NCBI GenBank assembly: GCA_041396705.1
Contig: JAWKYB010000007.1
Coordinates: forward strand, 124,001 to 188,000
Reading direction: 5' to 3'
Length of the DNA stretch: 64,000 nt
Source: Alphaproteobacteria bacterium
Lineage (GTDB): Bacteria; Pseudomonadota; Alphaproteobacteria; CALKHQ01
The notes under the pieces were generated by a model, which worked only from the letters and a program-made list of their open reading frames with translations, was not told where the DNA came from and did no database searches. The translations under genes and the position numbers were made by a program. Within the stretch, counting starts at the first letter, position 1. Each line of letters opens with the position of its first letter. Below, piece by piece: positions 53,645 through 63,626 of the stretch.

Positions 53645-54766
53645 ATGAAGCTGGTTATCGAACGCGCCGCGCTGTTGAGATCGCTGGCCCACATCCAGAG
53701 CGTGGTGGAACGCCGCAACACCATCCCGATCCTGTCGAACGTGCTGATCGAGGCGCGCGACGACCTGTTGAAGATGACCGCGACCGACATGGACCTGTCC
53801 ATCGTCGAGTCCGTCCCGGCCAGCATCGGCGCAGCCGGCGCCACCACGGTGCCGGCCCACACGTTCTACGAGATCGTGCGCAAGCTGCCCGACGGCGCGC
53901 AGGTGGAGCTCGACCAGTCCGGCGACGCCAACCGGATCACGCTGGCCGCCGGCCGCTCGCGATTCACGCTCGCCTGCCTGCCGACCGAGGATTTTCCGAT
54001 GCTGTCCAGCGGCGACCTGCCGCACGGCTTTGCGGTCGGCGCCGCCGACCTGCGCGGGCTGATCGACCGGACCCGCTTCGCGATCTCGACCGAGGAGACG
54101 CGTTACTACCTGAACGGCATCTATCTCCACGCCGCCAAGTCCGGCGATCTCGACGTGCTGCGGGCGGTGGCGACCGACGGCCACCGGCTGGCCCGGGTGG
54201 AGATGCCGCTGCCGTCGGGCGCGGCCGGCATGCCCGGCGTGATCATCCCGCGCAAGACGGTCAACGAGTTGCGCAAGCTGATCGACGACGTGGCCGACGA
54301 GATCCGCGTCGCGCTGTCGGAGACGCGCATCCGCTTCACCGTGGACTCGCTGGAGGTGACCTCGAAGCTGATCGACGGCACCTTCCCCGACTACCAGCGC
54401 GTGATCCCGGCCAACAACGACAAGACGATGGAGGTCGACTGCACCGCCTTCGCGCAGGCGGTCGACCGGGTCTCGACCATCTCGTCGGAGAAGTCGCGCG
54501 GCGTGAAGCTCAGCATGTCCAATTCCGCGTTGGTGCTGTCGGCGTCGAGCCCGGACAACGGCACGGCGACCGAGGAGCTGGAGGTCACCTTCGGCCGCAA
54601 CGACGTGCTGGAGATCGGCTTCAATTCGCGCTACCTGCTCGATATCGCCCAGCAGATCGAGGGCTCCGAGGCCCGGTTCACGATGGCCGACGCCGCCTCG
54701 CCCACGATCGTGCAGGACTCGGCGGATGCGAGCGCGCTCTACGTGCTGATGCCGATGCGCGTCTGA
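53645..54766 (+). CDS. dnaN: DNA polymerase III beta subunit (sliding clamp)
   Basis: 373 aa, normal for alphaproteobacteria. The three clamp domains are recognisable, beginning MKLVIERAALLRSLAHIQSVVERRNTIPILSNV (in parts), with ETRYYLNGIYLH in the middle and YLLDIAQQI and the C-terminal YVLMPMRV that forms the partner-binding pocket. The ring holds polymerase on DNA. The ATG at 53645 is fixed by homology of the first residues. dnaN is followed by recF. Confidence 0.97.
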   Translation: MKLVIERAALLRSLAHIQSVVERRNTIPILSNVLIEARDDLLKMTATDMDLSIVESVPASIGAAGATTVPAHTFYEIVRKLPDGAQVELDQSGDANRITLAAGRSRFTLACLPTEDFPMLSSGDLPHGFAVGAADLRGLIDRTRFAISTEETRYYLNGIYLHAAKSGDLDVLRAVATDGHRLARVEMPLPSGAAGMPGVIIPRKTVNELRKLIDDVADEIRVALSETRIRFTVDSLEVTSKLIDGTFPDYQRVIPANNDKTMEVDCTAFAQAVDRVSTISSEKSRGVKLSMSNSALVLSASSPDNGTATEELEVTFGRNDVLEIGFNSRYLLDIAQQIEGSEARFTMADAASPTIVQDSADASALYVLMPMRV

Positions 54767-54825
54767 CCGGGCGCCGTAGGCACGCGCGGCGACGCGAGCA
54801 GCAGGATCGGCTGACCAGGGTGAGC

Positions 54826-56031
54826 ATGGCGCAAGCGGCACCGGCCGGACACGACAGCCAGCAGCGCATGCCGGCCGCGGTTGCGGCCACTGCATGCCGG
54901 CCCGCCGTGCTGCGGCTCGACCTGTCGGCCTTCCGCAACCATGCCGACACCCATATCCGCGTCGATGCTGCGCCGGTGGTGCTGAGCGGGCCGAACGGTG
55001 CCGGCAAGACCAACGTGATCGAGGCGCTGTCGTTCCTGGCACCGGGCCGCGGCCTGCGCCGCTGCCGGCTGTCGGAGGCGGACGGGCGCGACGGCGGCCG
55101 GGCCTGGGCGGTTTCCGCCGAGCTGGACGGCAGCCAGGGCCGGGTGCGGATCGGGACCGGCCGCGATCCGGAGCGGGAGGGTGCCGGCGAGGGCCAGGGC
55201 GAGCGCCGGCTGATCCGCCTCGACGGCGTGCCGGCGCGCAGCCAGCAGGCGCTGGCCGACCATTTGGCCGTGGTCTGGCTGACGCCCGAGCACGACCGCC
55301 TGTTCGCCGACGCAGCGTCGACCCGTCGCCGGTTTCTCGACCGGCTGGTCGGGGCCTACGACCCGGAGCATGTCGGGCGCGTCTCCGCCTACGAGCACGC
55401 GCTGCGCGAACGGGCCCGCCTGCTGGCGGCGCCGCGGCCCGATCCGCGCTGGCTCGACGTGCTGGAGGAGCGGCTTGCCGCCGCCGGCATTGCCATCTGC
55501 CATGCCCGGCACCACCTGATCGCGCGCCTGTCCGCGGTGCTGGCGGACGCCGCCGGTCCGTTCCTGGCGCCGCGGCTGGCGCTGAGCGGCACCCTGGAAG
55601 CCTGGCTCGAGGACGCGCCGGCGCTGGTCGTCGAGGATCGGCTGCGCGGTGCGCTCGCGGCGGGGCGGCCCGAGGACGCGGCCCATGGCGGTGCCGGCGT
55701 CGGCCCGCACCGCAGCGACCTCGTCGCCCATCATCCGCGCTCGGGCGAGGAGGCGAAGGCCTGCTCCACCGGCGAGCAGAAGGCGATGGTGATCGCGACC
55801 GTGCTGGCCCATGCCCGGCTGATCGCCGCCGACCACGGCCTGCCGCCGCTGTTGCTGCTGGACGAGGTCGCCGCGCACCTGGATGCTCGGCGGCGCGCCG
55901 CGCTGTTCGACGAGCTGACCGGGCTGGGTGCCCAGGCCTGGCTGACCGGCGCCGACCGCGACCTTTTCACCGCCCTGGCCGGGCGGGCCACATTTCTTTC
56001 CGTTCGCGACGGACGGGTGAGCGCCGCCTGA
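54826..56031 (+). CDS. recF: RecF, DNA repair and replication-restart ATPase
   Basis: About 401 aa. N-terminal RLDLSAFRNHADTHI and Walker A LSGPNGAGKTNVIEALSFL, then VWLTPEHDRLF and RRRFLDRLVGAYDPEH. The C-terminal signature STGEQKAMVIATVLAHA and Walker B LLLLDEVAAHLDARRR complete the SMC-like ATPase. RecF loads RecA at gaps with RecO and RecR. The N-terminus is about 25 residues longer than usual; a GTG at 54820 is an alternative. The gene lies between dnaN and gyrB. Confidence 0.95.
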   Translation: MAQAAPAGHDSQQRMPAAVAATACRPAVLRLDLSAFRNHADTHIRVDAAPVVLSGPNGAGKTNVIEALSFLAPGRGLRRCRLSEADGRDGGRAWAVSAELDGSQGRVRIGTGRDPEREGAGEGQGERRLIRLDGVPARSQQALADHLAVVWLTPEHDRLFADAASTRRRFLDRLVGAYDPEHVGRVSAYEHALRERARLLAAPRPDPRWLDVLEERLAAAGIAICHARHHLIARLSAVLADAAGPFLAPRLALSGTLEAWLEDAPALVVEDRLRGALAAGRPEDAAHGGAGVGPHRSDLVAHHPRSGEEAKACSTGEQKAMVIATVLAHARLIAADHGLPPLLLLDEVAAHLDARRRAALFDELTGLGAQAWLTGADRDLFTALAGRATFLSVRDGRVSAA

Positions 56032-56069
56032 CCGGGCGGCAGCGGACGAATCAGACGGGACGACAGGCG

Positions 56070-58553
56070 ATGACGCAGCAGGAACCCGCGCCGCAGCAGG
56101 CGCCGGACCAGGACGAGTCGGCAGGCTACGGCGCCGATTCCATCAAGGTGCTGCGCGGGCTGGACGCCGTGCGCAAGCGGCCGGGCATGTACATCGGCGA
56201 CACCGACGACGGCTCCGGTCTGCACCACATGGTCTACGAGGTGGTCGACAACGCCATCGACGAATCGCTCGCCGGCTACTGCGACGTCACCGAGGTGACG
56301 CTGAACGCCGACGGGTCGGTCACCGTGCGCGACAACGGCCGCGGCATTCCCACCGAGATCCACAAGGAGGAGGGGATTTCGGCGGCCGAGGTGATCATGA
56401 CCCAGCTGCACGCCGGCGGGAAGTTCGACCAGAACTCCTACAAGGTCTCCGGCGGTCTGCACGGGGTCGGCGTCTCCGTCGTCAACGCGCTGGCCGAGTG
56501 GCTGCACCTGCGCATCTGGCGCGGCGGCAGGGCCCACGAGATGCGCTTCCGCCACGGCGACCCGGAGGGCCCGCTGCAGGAGGTCGGCGAGGCGCCGATC
56601 GACGAGCGGCGCGGCAAGCGGCGCACCGGCACCGAGATCACGTTCATGCCGTCGCGGCTGACGTTCACCAACACGGATTTCGACTTCGAGACGCTGGAGC
56701 ACCGGCTGCGCGAGCTGGCGTTCCTCAATTCCGGCGTCCGCCTGGTGCTGACCGACGCGCGCGAGGCGCAGGCGCGCACCGTCGAGCTGCTGTACGAAGG
56801 CGGGCTCGCCGCCTATGTGCGCTACCTCGACCGCAACCGCGTCGCGCTGCACGACACGCCGATCCTGATCGCCGCGGAGCGCGACGGGGTCACGGTCGAG
56901 GCGGCGATGGAGTGGAACGACGGCTATCACGAGACCGTGCTCTGCTTCACCAACAACATCCCGCAGCGCGACGGCGGCACCCACCTGGCCGGGTTCCGCG
57001 CCGCGCTGACGCGCCAGATCAACGGCTACGCCACCGCCTCCGGCGTACTGAAGAAGGAGAAGGTGACGCTGACCGGCGACGACGCGCGCGAGGGCCTGAC
57101 CTGCGTGCTGTCGGTCAAGGTGCCCGACCCGAAGTTTTCGTCGCAGACCAAGGACAAGCTGGTCTCGTCCGAGGTGCGGCCGGTGGTCGAGTCCGTGGTC
57201 AACGACAAGCTGAACCAGTGGTTCGAGGAACACCCGGCCGACGCCCGCAAGATCGTGACCAAGGTGGCGGAGGCCGCGGCGGCGCGCGAGGCCGCGCGCA
57301 AGGCGCGCGAGCTGACCCGGCGCAAGACCGCGCTCGACGTTGCCTCGCTGCCCGGCAAGCTGGCCGACTGCCAGGAACGCGACCCGGCCAAGTCCGAGCT
57401 GTTCCTGGTCGAGGGCGATTCCGCCGGCGGTTCGGCCAAGCAGGGCCGCGACCGCGCCTTCCAGGCGATCCTGCCGCTGCGCGGCAAGATCCTGAACGTG
57501 GAGCGGGCCCGGCTCGACAAGATGCTGTCGTCGGCGGAGATCGGCACGCTGATCACCGCGCTCGGCACCTCGATCCGCGACGACTTCGACCTGGCGAAGC
57601 TGCGCTACCACAAGATCGTCATCATGACCGACGCGGACGTCGACGGCAGCCACATCCGCACGCTGCTGCTGACGTTCTTCTATCGCCAGATGCCGGACCT
57701 GATCCGCGCCGGCCACATCTTCATCGCCCAGCCGCCGCTTTACCGCGCCCAGCGCGGCGAGCGCGGCAGCGCGCGCTATCTGAAGAACGACCGCGAGCTG
57801 GAGCGCTTCCTGGTCGACAACGTGCTGGCCGGGGCGGTGTTGACCGGCGCCGACGGCGCGCAACGGGCCGGCGAGGACCTGCGCGCGCTGGTCGAGCAGG
57901 CCCGGCGCGCCCATGGCTGGATCCGCGGGCTGGCCGGCCGTACCGGATATCCCGCGGTGGTCGAGCAGGCGGCGATCGGCGGGCTGTTCCATCCCGAGAC
58001 CGTCGACGACGCCGACCGGGCGGCCGAAGCGGCCGTGCAGGTCGCCGGGCGGCTCGACCGGCTGGAGGCGGCCGAACACGACCGCGGCTGGCAGGGGCGG
58101 TTCGACCTGCGCGAGGGCTATGTCTTCACGCGGCGGTTCCGCGGCGAGGACCAGCGCTGCGCGCTGCCGCCGGAACTGTTCGGCAGCGGCGAGGCCCGCC
58201 GCCTGAACGAGATCGCGGCCGAGCTGCAGGCGCTGTTCGGCGCGCGGCCGGCGGTGCTGGCGATCAAGGAGGACGAGACCGCCGTCAGCGGCCCGACCGC
58301 GCTGTTCGAGACGGTAATGGCGGCGGGACGCAAGGGGCTGAAGATCCAGCGCTTCAAGGGCCTGGGCGAGATGAACGCCGACCAGCTGTGGGAAACCACG
58401 CTGGATCCGGAGGCGCGCACCCTGCTGCGGGTCGAGGTGAAGCACGCCGACGACGCCGACGCGGTGTTCACCACGCTGATGGGCGACCTGGTCGAGCCGC
58501 GCCGCGACTTCATCCGCGACAATGCACTGAAGGTCGCGAACCTGGACGTGTGA
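56070..58553 (+). CDS. gyrB: DNA gyrase subunit B
   Basis: 827 aa. The ATPase domain has VYEVVDNAIDESLAGYC, VRDNGRGIPTEIH and KVSGGLHGVGVSVVNALAEW. TOPRIM motifs are FLVEGDSAGGSAKQGRDR and VIMTDADVDGSHIRTL; the C-terminal tail QRFKGLGEMNADQLWETT is typical. Gyrase introduces negative supercoils. No intein. A hairpin terminator follows. Confidence 0.98.
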   Translation: MTQQEPAPQQAPDQDESAGYGADSIKVLRGLDAVRKRPGMYIGDTDDGSGLHHMVYEVVDNAIDESLAGYCDVTEVTLNADGSVTVRDNGRGIPTEIHKEEGISAAEVIMTQLHAGGKFDQNSYKVSGGLHGVGVSVVNALAEWLHLRIWRGGRAHEMRFRHGDPEGPLQEVGEAPIDERRGKRRTGTEITFMPSRLTFTNTDFDFETLEHRLRELAFLNSGVRLVLTDAREAQARTVELLYEGGLAAYVRYLDRNRVALHDTPILIAAERDGVTVEAAMEWNDGYHETVLCFTNNIPQRDGGTHLAGFRAALTRQINGYATASGVLKKEKVTLTGDDAREGLTCVLSVKVPDPKFSSQTKDKLVSSEVRPVVESVVNDKLNQWFEEHPADARKIVTKVAEAAAAREAARKARELTRRKTALDVASLPGKLADCQERDPAKSELFLVEGDSAGGSAKQGRDRAFQAILPLRGKILNVERARLDKMLSSAEIGTLITALGTSIRDDFDLAKLRYHKIVIMTDADVDGSHIRTLLLTFFYRQMPDLIRAGHIFIAQPPLYRAQRGERGSARYLKNDRELERFLVDNVLAGAVLTGADGAQRAGEDLRALVEQARRAHGWIRGLAGRTGYPAVVEQAAIGGLFHPETVDDADRAAEAAVQVAGRLDRLEAAEHDRGWQGRFDLREGYVFTRRFRGEDQRCALPPELFGSGEARRLNEIAAELQALFGARPAVLAIKEDETAVSGPTALFETVMAAGRKGLKIQRFKGLGEMNADQLWETTLDPEARTLLRVEVKHADDADAVFTTLMGDLVEPRRDFIRDNALKVANLDV

Positions 58554-58554
58554 G

Positions 58555-58593
58555 GCCGTTCCTCTTCCACGCCGGGCGCGGAAGAGGAACGGC
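58555..58593. terminator. strong hairpin between convergent gyrB and MAPEG genes
   Basis: Perfect 14-bp stem gccgttcctcttcc / ggaagaggaacggc with an 11-nt loop, starting two bases after the gyrB stop. No T-run, but the position between convergent genes suggests two-way termination. Confidence 0.6.
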
Positions 58594-58602
58594 GCCGGCG
58601 GC

Positions 58603-59010
58603 TCAGCCGGCCGCGGCGGGTGCGCCGATGACGGCGACGAAGATCAGCAGCAGGCCGACCCACGACACCACGAAGGCGAGCGTGCGCAGCACCGGGATGC
58701 CGGCGACGAACACGATCGCGTGGGCGACCCGGGCCCAGAAGAACAGCAGCGCGCCGAGGCCGACCATGTCGTCGGTCACGCCGGCCAGCTTTGCGACCAG
58801 CACCAGCGCCGCAAACACGGCCAGGTTCTCGACCATGTTCATGTGGGCGCGATAGCTGCGCTGCGCCCAGTCCGGCAGCGCCGGCGGATCCTTCGGATAG
58901 CCCATGGCGGGCATCAGCCCCCATGCGAACACGCGCGCCAGCACATAGGGCACCCACAGGATCGCGCAGAGGCCGGCGCTCAGCGCCAGGTAGGTCAGTT
59001 CGGCATCCAT
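58603..59010 (-). CDS. MAPEG family membrane protein
   Basis: 135 aa with four hydrophobic helices. Pattern YLALSAGLCAILWVPYVLARV, RSYRAHMNMVENLAVFAALVLVA and FFWARVAHAIVFVAGIPVLRTLAF is that of MAPEG proteins (membrane-bound glutathione transferase type; Glu in the NxxEN region). SD gaggaggtg before the ATG at 59010. Bacterial members are mostly of unknown substrate. Confidence 0.9.
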   Translation of the reverse strand: MDAELTYLALSAGLCAILWVPYVLARVFAWGLMPAMGYPKDPPALPDWAQRSYRAHMNMVENLAVFAALVLVAKLAGVTDDMVGLGALLFFWARVAHAIVFVAGIPVLRTLAFVVSWVGLLLIFVAVIGAPAAAG

Positions 59011-59155
59011 CTCGCACCTCCTCACTGCGGGCCGGCCGTCGGACGCGGGGACGTGCGTGCGATGCGGCAAGCCTCGCCTGTGAACATCTCAGTGCGGCAT
59101 CGCCATCCGGGAAGGGCGAGAATGTCGCAGGGGCGCGCCGACCGGGCCGCAGCCG

Positions 59156-60103
59156 TCAGCCGCGGCGGGCGCGCAGCACCAGGCAATCGCCGCGGCCGAG
59201 GGCGTTGGCGAGCATCGGCAGGGGAAACAGCAAGCCGCGGGCAAGCCCCATCAGTCCGATCACCAGCAGCGGGTTGCGGAAGGCGCGCGTCGGCCGCGGC
59301 GGCCGCGCGAACAGTGCGGCGATGACCGACTGCGCGACCCACAGGGCCGGCGTCTCGGTCCGTACCGTTTCGACCACGAAACCGTTTCGCTCCAGCACGG
59401 CGCTCAGGTCCCGGCCGCGCAGATGGGTGATGTGGAACGGCACGTGCCAGTTGATCCAGCGCCGGCCGAACAGCGCGCGAAACCAGCTGCGGGCGTTCGG
59501 GCAGCTCAGCCACAGCGCGCCGCCCGGCCGCAGCAGCCGGCGGCAGTGGCCGAGCGCCGCGTCGAGGTCGAGCACGTGCTCGATCACCTGGCTCATCACC
59601 AGGACGTCGAACCCCTGCGGGTCGACCAGGTCGGCGATGTCGCCCTCGTGCACCGTGAAGCCCAGCCGGCGCGCCGCGGCCGCAGCGACCGCGTTGACCT
59701 CCAGCCCCTCGGCGGCAAAGCCGTTGCGGCGGTAGAGCAGCAGCTTGCGGCCCTCGTTGCAGCCGACGTCGAGCAGCCTGGTGCGGTCCGGCGCCGGCGG
59801 TTTCGCCGCTTCGAAGGCGATGTCGCCGTCGATCGCCAGGAACAGCCGGTACAGGCCGGAGGTCAGGAAGCGGCGCCGCAGCCGGCTGTAGGCGCCTTCG
59901 TCCGATCCGCCGAAATTGTAGTACTGTGCGTAAAGCGCACCGAGCTGCGGCCCGGTCGGGCGCGGCGCGGTGTGGTCCAGGCCGCAGGCGCCGCAGCGCA
60001 CGATGTCCCACGCGCCGGGCACGCCGAAGCGGGCATCAGGGACGCCGTCGAGCACGCGCGCGGCCGCGGTGTGGCCGCAGCGCAGGCAGCGGAAATCGCT
60101 CAC
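59156..60103 (-). CDS. zinc-ribbon class I SAM-dependent methyltransferase
   Basis: 315 aa. N-terminal ribbon with CLRCGHT and VRCGACGLDHT. The methyltransferase core has RLLDVGCNEGRKLLLYRRNG (SAM loop), FDVLVMSQVIEHVLDLDAAL and PGGALWLSCPNARSW. This ribbon-plus-methyltransferase layout is common in surface polysaccharide clusters. GTG start overlapping the stop of the glycosyltransferase gene by 4 bp, so the two are coupled. A possible LPS or glycan methyltransferase. Confidence 0.85.
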   Translation of the reverse strand: MSDFRCLRCGHTAAARVLDGVPDARFGVPGAWDIVRCGACGLDHTAPRPTGPQLGALYAQYYNFGGSDEGAYSRLRRRFLTSGLYRLFLAIDGDIAFEAAKPPAPDRTRLLDVGCNEGRKLLLYRRNGFAAEGLEVNAVAAAAARRLGFTVHEGDIADLVDPQGFDVLVMSQVIEHVLDLDAALGHCRRLLRPGGALWLSCPNARSWFRALFGRRWINWHVPFHITHLRGRDLSAVLERNGFVVETVRTETPALWVAQSVIAALFARPPRPTRAFRNPLLVIGLMGLARGLLFPLPMLANALGRGDCLVLRARRG

Positions 60104-61020
60104 CGGTCCAGCCAATGCCGGTACCTGGCCCACATCGCCGAGGTCGGATCGCGCAGCTCGAGCAGCTTGACGCTGATCTGGTATTCGTGGAAGGCGCGGA
60201 TCAGGCAGTAGCGGAAGCCGATGCGGCCGTCGAGGAAGCCCGCCTTGGCGACATACATGTACAGGAAGACGCAGACCGAGCGCATCGGCAGGTGCCGGTA
60301 GGCGAAGTTCTTCAGCGCGCGCCGGCGCGGCGGCCCCTTCTTCCAGAAGTTCGGCTTGATGGTGTCGGCCGCCTTGCCGGTCAGCATGCGGTGGATCTCC
60401 ACCGCCTCCAGGCTGGTGTAGACGTTGTGGCGGTCGAAGTACCGCTCGATGCCCTTGTAGTCGTGGTGGACGAAGTGGTTGGCAAGGGTGCCGGTGGCGC
60501 CGTCGACCTGCATGTGCTCGTGCACGATGCGGTCCTCGTAGCGGGCGCGGCCGCGCCGGAACAGGCGCAGCTGGTAGTCGGGATACATGCCGGCGTGGCG
60601 GATCCACTTGCCGGCGAACAGGTTCTGGCGCGCGATATAGTAACCCGCCGGGCCGTTCGGATCGTCGGCTTCGACGATGGCGCGGATCTCCGCGGCCAGT
60701 TCCGGGGTCACCCGCTCGTCGGCATCGACCAGCAGGATCCAGCCATGGGCGAAGTCGATGTGGTCCAGAGCCCAGTTCTTGTGGGTCGAGAACACGTCGA
60801 AGCGGCGCTGCACCACCCGCGCGCCCTTGGCGGCGGCGATCGCCAGCGTGGCATCGTCGCTGTAGGAATCGAACACGATCCGCTCGGCGGCGAAGGCCAG
60901 GCACTCCAGGCAGTCCGCCAGGTTGCGCTCTTCGTTGCGGGTCGGCACCATCGCAGACAGCGGCGCCTGCGCCGCCTGTCGCGCGCGATCGCCAACGCGC
61001 TCTTGCGATTCACCGTCCAT
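60100..61020 (-). CDS. family 2 glycosyltransferase (WaaE/KdtX-like)
   Basis: 306 aa. The GT-A fold nucleotide site is SAMVPTRNEERNLADCLECL and the metal motif LLVDADERVTPEL; YPDYQLRLFRRGRARYE and VHEHM follow. This pattern matches LPS core glucosyl or Kdo-modifying transferases such as WaaE. The C-terminal part is basic-aromatic with a hydrophobic patch that would rest on the membrane. Co-transcribed with the following methyltransferase. Confidence 0.87.
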   Translation of the reverse strand: MDGESQERVGDRARQAAQAPLSAMVPTRNEERNLADCLECLAFAAERIVFDSYSDDATLAIAAAKGARVVQRRFDVFSTHKNWALDHIDFAHGWILLVDADERVTPELAAEIRAIVEADDPNGPAGYYIARQNLFAGKWIRHAGMYPDYQLRLFRRGRARYEDRIVHEHMQVDGATGTLANHFVHHDYKGIERYFDRHNVYTSLEAVEIHRMLTGKAADTIKPNFWKKGPPRRRALKNFAYRHLPMRSVCVFLYMYVAKAGFLDGRIGFRYCLIRAFHEYQISVKLLELRDPTSAMWARYRHWLDR

Positions 61021-61139
61021 GACCGGCGAGTCTATCGCACGGCCCCGGCTAAGGCAGTGCTAATTCCGGCCCGCTGATCCACCCGCCGCGGCCGGCCGTA
61101 GCATCCACAGCGACCCCTCCTTCCCGGGGCTACCGATCC

Positions 61140-62576
61140 ATGACCGAGAAGCCCGTCCTCCTCTGGTTCCGCCAGGACCTCCGCCTGGCCGACAATCCGG
61201 CGCTGGCCGCCGCGGCGGCCGCGGGTGCGCCGGTCGCGGCGCTGTTCGTGCTGGACGACGACACGCCCGGCCGCTGGCGCTGGGGTGGCGCGAGCCGCTG
61301 GTGGCTGCACCGCGGCCTGGCGGCGCTGCAGCGGGCGCTGGGCGATCGCGGCGTGCCGCTGATCCTGCGCCGTGGCCGGGCGGACGCGGTGGTGCCGCAG
61401 GTGGCAGCGGCACTGCATGCCGGCGCCGTCCACTGGAACCGCTGCTACGAACCGTTCGCGATTGCCCGCGACACGACGGTGAAGGCGACGCTGCGCGCGG
61501 CCGGCATCGCCGCCGATAGCCATAATGCCGGCCTGCTGGCGGAACCGTGGACGGTGACGACCGGGGCGGGCGCCCCCTATGCCGTGTTCACGCCGGTCTG
61601 GCGCGCGCTGCGCGCCGGCGCCACGGTGCCGGTGCCGACCGCGGCGCCGAAATGCGTCCGCGGCCTGGCCGATGCGCCGGCGGGCGACACGCTCGCCGAC
61701 TGGCGCCTGCTGCCGACCTCGCCGGACTGGGCAGGCGGCTTCGCGGTCTGGCGGCCGGGCGAGGCCGGGGCCCGGGCGCAGCTGGACGCGTTTCTCGATG
61801 GCCTCGACAACTACGGCGGCGGGCGCGACCGGCCGGATCGGGCCGACACGTCGCGGCTGTCGCCGCATCTGCACTGGGGCGAGATCGGTCCGCGGCAGGT
61901 CTGGCATGCGGCGCTGGCCCGCGCCGAGGCAGAACGCGCCCCCGATGCGGCGGAACCGTTCCTGCGCGAGCTGGGCTGGCGGGAGTTCGCCCACCACCTG
62001 CTGTACCATCGCCCGGAGATGACGGAGCGGCCGCTGCGGTCCGAATTCGTCCGGTTCCCGTGGCAGGACGATGCCGCGCAGCGCGCGGCCTGGCAGCGCG
62101 GGCGGACCGGCTATCCGCTGGTCGATGCCGGCCTGCGCCAGCTGTGGGCCACCGGCTGGATGCATAATCGCGTGCGCATGGTCGCCGCGTCGTTCCTGGT
62201 CAAGCACCTGCTGCAGCCCTGGCAGCATGGCGCGGCCTGGTTCTGGGACACGCTGGTCGACGCCGACCTTGCCAACAACAGCCTGGGCTGGCAGTGGGTG
62301 GCCGGCTGCGGCGCCGACGCCGCGCCGTTCTTCCGCATCTTCAACCCGGTGGCGCAAGGCGAGCGGTTCGACCCGGACGGCGCCTATGTGCGGCGGTGGC
62401 TGCCCGAACTGGCGCGGCTGCCCGCGCCACTGATCCATCGGCCCTGGACTGCGTCCGCGCTGGAGCTGGGCGACGCCGGCATCCGGCTGGGCGCGGACTA
62501 TCCGCGGCCGATGGTCGACCATGGCGCTGCGCGCGCGGCGGCGCTGGCGGCATTTGCCGAAATCAAGCGGGCCTGA
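61140..62576 (+). CDS. phrB: deoxyribodipyrimidine photolyase (cryptochrome/photolyase family)
   Basis: 478 aa. Uses FAD and blue light to split cyclobutane pyrimidine dimers. N-terminal LLWFRQDLRLADNPAL, then RLSPHLHWGEIGPRQVW (FAD region), ELGWREFAHHLLYH, YPLVDAGLRQLWATGWMHNRVRMV and DADLANNSLGWQWVAGCGAD. The electron-transfer Trp residues are present. Class I CPD type. Single gene, divergent from the glycosyltransferase. Confidence 0.94.
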   Translation: MTEKPVLLWFRQDLRLADNPALAAAAAAGAPVAALFVLDDDTPGRWRWGGASRWWLHRGLAALQRALGDRGVPLILRRGRADAVVPQVAAALHAGAVHWNRCYEPFAIARDTTVKATLRAAGIAADSHNAGLLAEPWTVTTGAGAPYAVFTPVWRALRAGATVPVPTAAPKCVRGLADAPAGDTLADWRLLPTSPDWAGGFAVWRPGEAGARAQLDAFLDGLDNYGGGRDRPDRADTSRLSPHLHWGEIGPRQVWHAALARAEAERAPDAAEPFLRELGWREFAHHLLYHRPEMTERPLRSEFVRFPWQDDAAQRAAWQRGRTGYPLVDAGLRQLWATGWMHNRVRMVAASFLVKHLLQPWQHGAAWFWDTLVDADLANNSLGWQWVAGCGADAAPFFRIFNPVAQGERFDPDGAYVRRWLPELARLPAPLIHRPWTASALELGDAGIRLGADYPRPMVDHGAARAAALAAFAEIKRA

Positions 62577-62585
62577 CGGGCCGGG

Positions 62586-63626
62586 TCAGTCGCGCGTCGC
62601 GGGGACCGGCACACCGTCCGCCCCGCCGCCTTCGCCCTCGCCCTCGCCTTCGAACGCGCCGGCCTTGATCACGCGGTTGCGGCCGGCGCTCTTGGCGCGA
62701 TAGAGCGCGCGGTCGGCGCGGCGCAGGATCGCCTCGGCATTGTCCAGATCGGGGTAGGCCTGGGTGACGCCGATGCTGACGGTGATCGACAGATCGCCGG
62801 CAACGGTCTTGATCGGATGGACCGCGAGCTCGGCGCGCACGCGCTCGGAGACCACCGCTCCGACCTGCTCGTCCGACTCGGGCATCAGGATGGCGAACTC
62901 CTCGCCGCCCAGCCGGCCGACAAGGTCGTTGGACCGCAGCAGCCCGACCGTGAAGTCCGACAGCGCCTTCAGCACCTCGTCGCCGGCCTGGTGGCCGTTC
63001 TGATCGTTGACCTGCTTGAAATGGTCGACGTCGAGCAGCGCCAGCGCCAGCGGGCTGTGATAGCGGCGGCCGCGCTCCAGCTCCTCCTCCATCCGTTCGA
63101 GGAAGTAGCGGCGGTTGGCCACGCCGGTCAGGCCGTCGGTGTTGGCCAGCAGCGCGAGCTGCTGGTTGGCGCGCTCCAGCTCCAGCTGGCGGGCGCGCAG
63201 GCGCAGCATGTTGCGGGTGCGCGCAGCCAGCTCGATCGGGTCGACGGGCTTCTTCAGGAAGTCGTTGGCGCCGGCGTTCAGCGCCTCGTACAGCGTCTCG
63301 GACTTCTCCTCGGCGGTGATCATGACCGCCGGCACGTCGGCCAGCGACGGGTTGCGGCGCATGCGCTTCAGGAAGCTGATCCCGTCCAGTGCCGGCATCA
63401 GATAGTCGAGCAGCAGCACGTCGAAGGTGTGGCACTCGCACCATTCCAGCGCCTCGATCGGGTCGATGAAGGTGCGCGTGTGCACGCCGCCGATCGACTG
63501 CACCAGCTTTTCCATCAGCATGGCGTTGGCCAGGATGTCGTCGACGATGACAATGGTCATCGGCTGCTCGCGCGGGACCTCTGCCTGTTCGCTGGCAAGC
63601 GTCGGTTCGGCTGCTTCGATCAGCAT
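62586..63626 (-). CDS. response regulator diguanylate cyclase (Rec-GGDEF)
   Basis: 346 aa. The receiver domain has Asp29/Asp30 in VIVDD, phospho-acceptor Asp74 in LLLDYLMP and Lys in FLKKPVDP. A short coiled-coil linker (RLRARQLELERANQQLA) leads to the GGDEF domain with TDGLTGVANRRYF and active-site GGEEF at 240-244. The RSND motif at 231-234 is the RxxD inhibitory site. It makes cyclic di-GMP when phosphorylated, like PleD. An unusual acidic-Gly tail (EGEGEGEGGG) ends the protein. No cognate kinase is near. Confidence 0.93.
   Translation of the reverse strand: MLIEAAEPTLASEQAEVPREQPMTIVIVDDILANAMLMEKLVQSIGGVHTRTFIDPIEALEWCECHTFDVLLLDYLMPALDGISFLKRMRRNPSLADVPAVMITAEEKSETLYEALNAGANDFLKKPVDPIELAARTRNMLRLRARQLELERANQQLALLANTDGLTGVANRRYFLERMEEELERGRRYHSPLALALLDVDHFKQVNDQNGHQAGDEVLKALSDFTVGLLRSNDLVGRLGGEEFAILMPESDEQVGAVVSERVRAELAVHPIKTVAGDLSITVSIGVTQAYPDLDNAEAILRRADRALYRAKSAGRNRVIKAGAFEGEGEGEGGGADGVPVPATRD

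Noticed and set aside
55731..58445. 904-codon frame opposite recF/gyrB
   Set aside because: Low-complexity Arg/Leu/Val/Gln translation, no motifs; typical antisense frame in high-GC DNA.
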